A stretch of 64,000 nucleotides of DNA, from the NCBI GenBank assembly GCA_004794785.1, contig SJOL01008619.1:75145-139144 (forward strand), given 5' to 3'. Under the pieces are notes generated by a model that made no database searches, was not told where the DNA came from, and saw nothing but the letters and a program-made list of their open reading frames with translations. Within the stretch, counting starts at the first letter, position 1. Every line of letters starts with the position of its first letter. The position numbers and the translations under genes were made by a program. This stretch comes from Opisthorchis felineus (taxonomy: Eukaryota; Platyhelminthes; Trematoda; Opisthorchiida; Opisthorchiidae). Of the stretch, positions 58,640 through 64,000 are shown piece after piece.

Positions 58640-61300
58640 GAAAAAATTTCAACAAATGAGGCGTGTGAACTCTGTAAATAGATTAAACAGTGAATGAATT
58701 CTTTCACAAATTTGCACGAGGGAAAAACGAAATCGATTTTGAGCGTATCGCGAGTCAGAAAGACAGATTTCCTCTCTAGAGAGCATTAATTTTGTTTTAG
58801 GTACGTACGCTTGCTGTAATAATCTCTTTCTGCCCGTCATAACAGATGGTGTGGTGCGAACCAGTCGTTGCCTTTCACCCCCGTGCGTATCCTGGTTCAT
58901 GCGAGTCTACTGCCACTTGGCATCCCACACGCGGTGTTGTTGCTGTCTTTACCACACTCCTTACCGTTCATTCTGTTGTCGTGTGATGAATTTGGAGTCA
59001 CAGACGGCCCGCAGTCATTCTGCTTTAGAAAAGGGAAACAGTTTTATATCCACCACTGTTCACCGCTCGGCCGAAAGTTCTGGTCCGTAATCTCGTATTA
59101 CCCGTCATGAAATTATGAGGTCCCCTCTAGCTTTGCGAGGATATTAACTGATTAGATTCTGAAAGTGCCAATCCTCCTGCAACTCCTCCGCCAGATGTAT
59201 TTCAACTCCCGGCTCCACAACAGCCACACCAGTGAGTATCTTCATTTTCACTGTACACCATGATCCTGAGGTTCCCGTTACCATCTATGCGTTTTGCCAA
59301 TCCCTCCACTTCATCATCCCCACTTACGCTTTTTGTAACCCTGGCCATGAGCTCAACAGACCAAGGTCATGAGGCCTCAGCGGTGGTTTTAGGTTTTAGT
59401 TCAACTTGACCGGCTGCATGACGCCAACTCTGCTGCTTCACCAGATCTGATGTTCTGATTCCTCATTTTCAGCCATTTACACTCTTCTTGTCATGTTTCA
59501 AACAGGAAGCCTCTTGTTTTGCCCTCCCTCGCTTTGTTTTTGGCCCGCCACCTTCAAATCCTACCGACCTGATCTTGCTCGATGTTCTCTCCAAAAAAGC
59601 ATAGTAACTGTGCCTCCCTGCCCGTGCCGGTTTGATGATGACCACGTCTACATCGGATAACGCCCCCCGCCTATGACGCTGTCAATTTTCCCCAAATCCC
59701 TGTACCCACAATCCCCGCCAGTCATGCTTTTATTCTGACTGTAACCTGATGATCATGCCTGACGGCATGCTACCCACAAGTTGGGCATAAACATTATTAT
59801 TACCATTAGTATAACTCTCTCCACTTGCCGCGTTTCTCTTCACTTAGCACTGACTATCCAGCTTTCATTTTACTCTCACTGGTGTCACACATTTCTCTTC
59901 GTTGTTAAACCCGTAAGGCTTATTTGGACCATTTTCCACAGAATTAGCAACAAGAACTCAAGTCATAAGTTGTACCCCTAGCCCTCCCCTCCCAAAAAAC
60001 AACCCTGCATATTTCTCCCTCAGCCACAAATTCCAGCAGCTTTATTGCTACGTCCCTATGGTTCGGCTGCCATTGTTATCCTTCCGCCGTTTGCAATCTG
60101 GTCAGTTTGCATCGACGTGACCATGTCACTTGTGGGGCGCTCCTTGCGTCCCGAATAGTAGGTGCTGCCATAACTACCGCATTCTCGTGCAATCCTGAGC
60201 ACCCATGATCAACGTATACTGTCTTCTCCTAATAAGTGTAAACACGCCTCTTAGTGTTCTAACTATTTAATGGGAGTACATCTCATTATAAACGCGGGTA
60301 ATTTCTCACGGGTGCCAAGTCTTTACCAAGTCCGAACAGTGAACTTATGTCAGAGCTGTCACGATCGGGAGAGCACTGAGGCTATTAGACCGCACAGAAG
60401 CTCAGTGGATGTGTGTTGCACTCATTGCAGGCAAAGTTGACTTCCTGTCAGTGTCCGTGCACGAATTTGGCGAACATGTTCTTGTAACTCTTTAGAAAGG
60501 AACCTGTAACCACCCGTCATAGTTGTGATGCTGGAGAGTCTTGGATGCTCCAAACACCTTCCATACGAAGGCAGTGTGGGCGGGCAGTGCCATATCTGGG
60601 CACTGACAGTCACCCTGGGTAAAATGCTTATCAGAATGGTACAGTACCACGGTTAATCCTATTCTGTAAGAGCTAGATTTTTGATGGATTTTGAATGAGA
60701 TCCATTCCCTCAAAAGCTTCCTACTCTCATCGCTTGCACAGCGAGGTTGGCTGTCAAACAAGTGAGCTTGAAAAATTAATCAAAGACCAGCAGAACTTTC
60801 CTGATAGCTGCTTGAAAGAAGGGGAAGCACACGGGCCATGGCAATCCCTCCGGCTGTCACAAATGACCTTGCAGTCTGGTGTATTTCAGGTGCCACAAGA
60901 ACAAGTGCTACGCAGCACGGCCAGAGGTGAAAAGAGGGAGTCAAATTTACGGGTTTTTGCAAAGCAGTAGCTAGCAAAATAACCTCTTCTGAAGAAGTTC
61001 AAGAGATCATACCAATCCATCTTGTCAGCGCAGATAGAAAACAGAGGGGTAACGATTCTGCATAGCTAAAACATTACCAAGATAATTGCAAGACATCAAT
61101 CCTAAAAGCCGTTTGATGTTTTATGCATTCACAACTCTACTGGTTTGGCTCCGTTTCCTCACGTGTACACACCATTATCTGACGATCATCTTGTTCTCTT
61201 TTCGTTTTTCTCGCGTAAACATTAGCTCTGCCCTAAGACCCGGCTGAACAACAGTGCTTATACTCGTTGTGATACTTTGTCATAACGACTCGCTATTATT
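58640..61300. other. Intergenic or repeat-derived stretch
   Basis: It holds the pyrimidine-rich region 59160-59700 and repeat copy 1. A short plus-strand frame ending PPPDVFQLPAPQQPHQ before a stop near 59236 may be the end of a degraded LINE ORF. No host gene recognised. Confidence 0.4.
59701..59805 (+). repeat. Interspersed repeat, copy 1 (ATT-rich end)
   Basis: It shares blocks with a minus-strand copy at 62998-63101: TGTACCCACAAT/GTACCCACAAAT, CAGTCATG, TTTATTCTGACTGTA versus TTTTACTCTGACTGTA, ATGATCATG, and TTGGG.ATAAACATTATTATTA. It is probably the 3' end of a non-LTR element. Confidence 0.65.
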
Positions 61301-61306
61301 TTTCAG

Positions 61307-61406
61307 AAACGGTTGTCGCGAAACCTACAGAAGTATTGCCAGTACTTTTGAAATAAAGGAAAAACTGGACGCATCTGATAAATGCATCATTTGTAAACAG
61401 CCGCAG
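61307..61406 (+). CDS. Unassigned exon-like segment
   Basis: Acceptor attatttttcag and donor ccgcag|gtataa bound 100 bases with one clean frame: NGCRETYRSIASTFEIKEKL followed by DASDKCIICKQPQ. The CIIC pair looks like half of a zinc site. I do not recognise the family. It may be a host exon or part of a DNA transposon. Confidence 0.3.
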
Positions 61407-61519
61407 GTATAATACTGGTCAGGCTGAAGGTCAGTTAGCCAGTTAGCATGCATAGGCTCAAGGATTATATTGCCCAGCGTCACGCCACCTGATTCGCAAA
61501 GAGATAAAATGTCGCTAGT

Positions 61520-61848
61520 ATGAGGGATTTAACCCTTAAATACCTGCCCGTGCGGGTGGAAGGAGGGAGTGGAGCTTGTCCGACCAAGGTGTTTTACAAA
61601 AATTATGTACAGTGGACACACCGATATGGGCCAAATCTACAGGTTATCACAAACAAAAGAAAGGCTGGTTTCCTAATCGCCCTGAAGGTCAGGCAAAAGG
61701 GCAACAAACGAAATTACCGAGTGTATATATGTGTGAGCACGTAAAACCGCACAAGAAGAGCAGGCAGTTTCTCACTGCATGTTGGACAGCTGTGAGTAAG
61801 GACTCGTTCCTATTGGAAGAGAGATATTCGCATGGTGAACTCTCTTAA
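61520..61848 (+). other. Segment open in two overlapping frames
   Basis: Two plus-strand frames overlap. One (61520-61744) encodes a basic stretch, CPTKVFYKNYVQWTHRYGPN. The other (61576-61848) encodes KQKKGWFPNRPEGQAKGQQT and ends KDSFLLEERYSHGELS with a stop. Either may continue the upstream exon-like segment. No family recognised. Confidence 0.25.
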
Positions 61849-64000
61849 GTAGTTGCCGGAAATGTTTAAATGTTGTGCTAGAATTATTTAGTATGGATGC
61901 CAAGATCGCATTCCATGAAGAAACAATTTTTCCATGAAATTTCACCTCAACTGGGTCGCAAACCGCCGAGAGGAGGGCTTTTAGGATTGGCTAATTAGGT
62001 ATGTTTCTCAAAAGGCGCTAAAAAACGGGAAGTGGACCGTATTTTGGAAAATTCTGTAGAAGTTTGTTGGTCCTTCAGAAAGGCAGTGGCCTCCAGATGA
62101 ACGGAACTTAGACAAGCCGGTCGCTAGGATGGCTTTCATTTGAACGGTATCTGATACATTTTTATCGCGTTCAAGCCGAGGCAGCCGTGAAGCCCCGCGA
62201 TTATGTAGGCTGAGGAAGAAAGTAGACAGCTGGTGATAAATATGCAGTTATCAGCAATGCCAAGGACGAATCACTGTGGTAGCCCAATCAAAAGTGTAAG
62301 GATACACTTGAATGGAGGCGTTTGAAAAATGTTCTTACATCTGCATCATCATGCTGTCCTGTGGTAGAAATAGGGACCTCACATATGGCGCAATTATTGT
62401 AAACTAAAAATCACTAGTAATGAAAAAAATGTGAGTTTTCTTTCGGAGATGTTAATGGAGACAATTATCCTGGAACCACTGCAAGTAATCATCGGCCACC
62501 ACCATAAGCATCAGTTGATTGCTGTACCACATGTGAAGTTCACCAGAAAATGTAAAACCCGGGAATCGAAAGAGCCGGTGGAAAGTTTTACAACCACAGC
62601 GGATGTAGTGGGCTTAATGGCCCACACTCGGATAGCTATCTGGTGGCCTGTAATTTCGAGGGTAGCCCAGTCCACCCTCATTTACATTTCTTCCAAATCC
62701 AGTGGAGTAGAAGTTTGTTGATGATCCAGGACGAAAACTACAGAATGAATAAATCGGCAGAAACACAAGTAGATTTTTGGCTCGGCTTTTGAGATCTCGT
62801 TGGAATGATAGGCGAGATCTAGTATGTACACAAGTGCAAAATTCGGCAGCTTCAATAATTGTGTGTACGCGGGTAAGAAGTAAAAAGCTTGTGGACTCGG
62901 CTTTATAGGCCGTCGGTTCGTGTCAAAAAGTAGCGCTCAGTAACCGAGATTATAGAGGGAGGAATGGGCTTCACTACTTGAAACGGAGGATCTTAATAGT
63001 AATAATAATGTTTATTCCCAACTGGTGGGTGGCATAACGTTTGACATGATCATAATGGTACAGTCAGAGTAAAAACATGACTGATTGGATTTGTGGGTAC
63101 TCAGGATTGCGCGGAAGCGCGGAAGTCACACAGATAGTGGGGGTCGATGGACGCAGATGCGGTGACGTCTTAACTGGCAGGATCAAAATGCGGTGAACAT
63201 CGGGACAGAGGAACACGGGTATTAGAGTTTTTCCTATCTTTTGTAGAGCATATAAAGCTGAAGCGAAATCAGACCACTACAAGTTGAATATGGCGGGCAA
63301 CAACACAATAATAAAAGCAAAACTTAGGCATCCTGCTTGGCACGCGATGAAAAACGGAAAGTTGCGGGAAATGAGGAACCAGAACAACGGATCTGGTAGG
63401 GCAGTTGTGTTGCAGTGATCCGGCCGGTCAATTTGAACCAAAAACTGAAAGCATTTTAGAGGCTATGTGGCCTCAGACAGTTGAGTTTATGGCCAGGGTC
63501 ACAAAGGGCGCAAGTGGGGATGATGAGGTGGAGAAATTCAGAATACAACTATATGGTAGCTTGAATATCAGAATCGCGGTGTACAGTGAAATTGTATAGA
63601 CGCGCTGGCGACGCTGTTAGAGCGCAGTTGGGCGAAAAATTTACCTTGGAGAGCGAGTTTTGCTAACGCACATGACAGGAGGCGAACTGCACAGAGAATC
63701 GCTGACTTTGTGTGGACCACAGACTGAAAGACCACCGACTTGGTTGAATCTGAATGAATATTTCAGCTGATTCAAACAAGCTCTTCTCAGAGGCCAGGTA
63801 AAGAATCTGTTCACATTTTCAAGCAAAGTAACGAGTGGGCGAACGAGCACATTCAAGAGTAGACAGGGAATAGTTACGGATTTGCCGTCAGCCTTGGCAT
63901 GGCATTGCCGTGCCATTATTGCGAAGACATTTTTCGGTTTCCGGACGTCCCCGTAACGGACGTCATGTTTGAGATGATCGGGCTGGGGAGGTACAATTCT
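61849..64000. other. End of window without recognised genes
   Basis: Besides repeat copy 2, only short frames are seen (for example plus 62431-62721 and minus 63641-63916). None matches a family that I know. Confidence 0.4.
62998..63101 (-). repeat. Interspersed repeat, copy 2 (inverted relative to copy 1)
   Basis: Minus-strand counterpart of the repeat at 59701-59805, ending in AAACATTATTATTACTATT. The orientation is opposite, so the two copies frame a 3.2 kb segment. Confidence 0.65.

Overview
The window looks like nuclear DNA of a parasitic flatworm, most likely a digenean fluke. Genes are split into small exons by introns of 0.1 to 4 kb, with no operons. The repeats are Penelope-like elements, CR1- and RTE-type LINEs, a tRNA-derived SINE family and hammerhead-ribozyme-like motifs. 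The two host genes have clear metazoan orthologues but are diverged. The species cannot be fixed from the sequence alone.

Left part (1-28,699, plus strand): the 3' portion of a large adenylyl cyclase gene that resembles vertebrate ADCY9. Its exons encode the end of the second membrane cluster, a diverged C2 catalytic domain, and an unusually long tail of about 1,458 residues spread over 14 exons. All junctions that I placed are phase-compatible. The C2 domain has substitutions at three classical active-site positions. Two degenerate Penelope-like elements lie antisense just upstream of the C2 exons, and one ends at the splice acceptor of the last membrane-helix exon.

Middle part (31,053-44,582, minus strand): a complete gene for IFT74, an intraflagellar transport complex B protein. 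Eight coding exons give about 602 residues, close to the family length of about 600. It converges on the cyclase gene, with 2.35 kb between the two stop codons. A splice acceptor lies 7 bases before the IFT74 start codon, which fits a 5' UTR intron or spliced-leader trans-splicing. One intron in each gene appears to be of the GC-AG class.

Right part (44,600-64,000): mainly transposable-element debris. It holds a Penelope endonuclease remnant, several SINE copies, a plus-strand RTE-type LINE lying between parts of minus-strand LINE sequence, a 4.7 kb minus-strand CR1-type LINE with an ORF1 zinc-finger-like region, and an inverted pair of about 105-bp repeats with ATT-rich ends. The last 4 kb has a few exon-like segments that I cannot assign.
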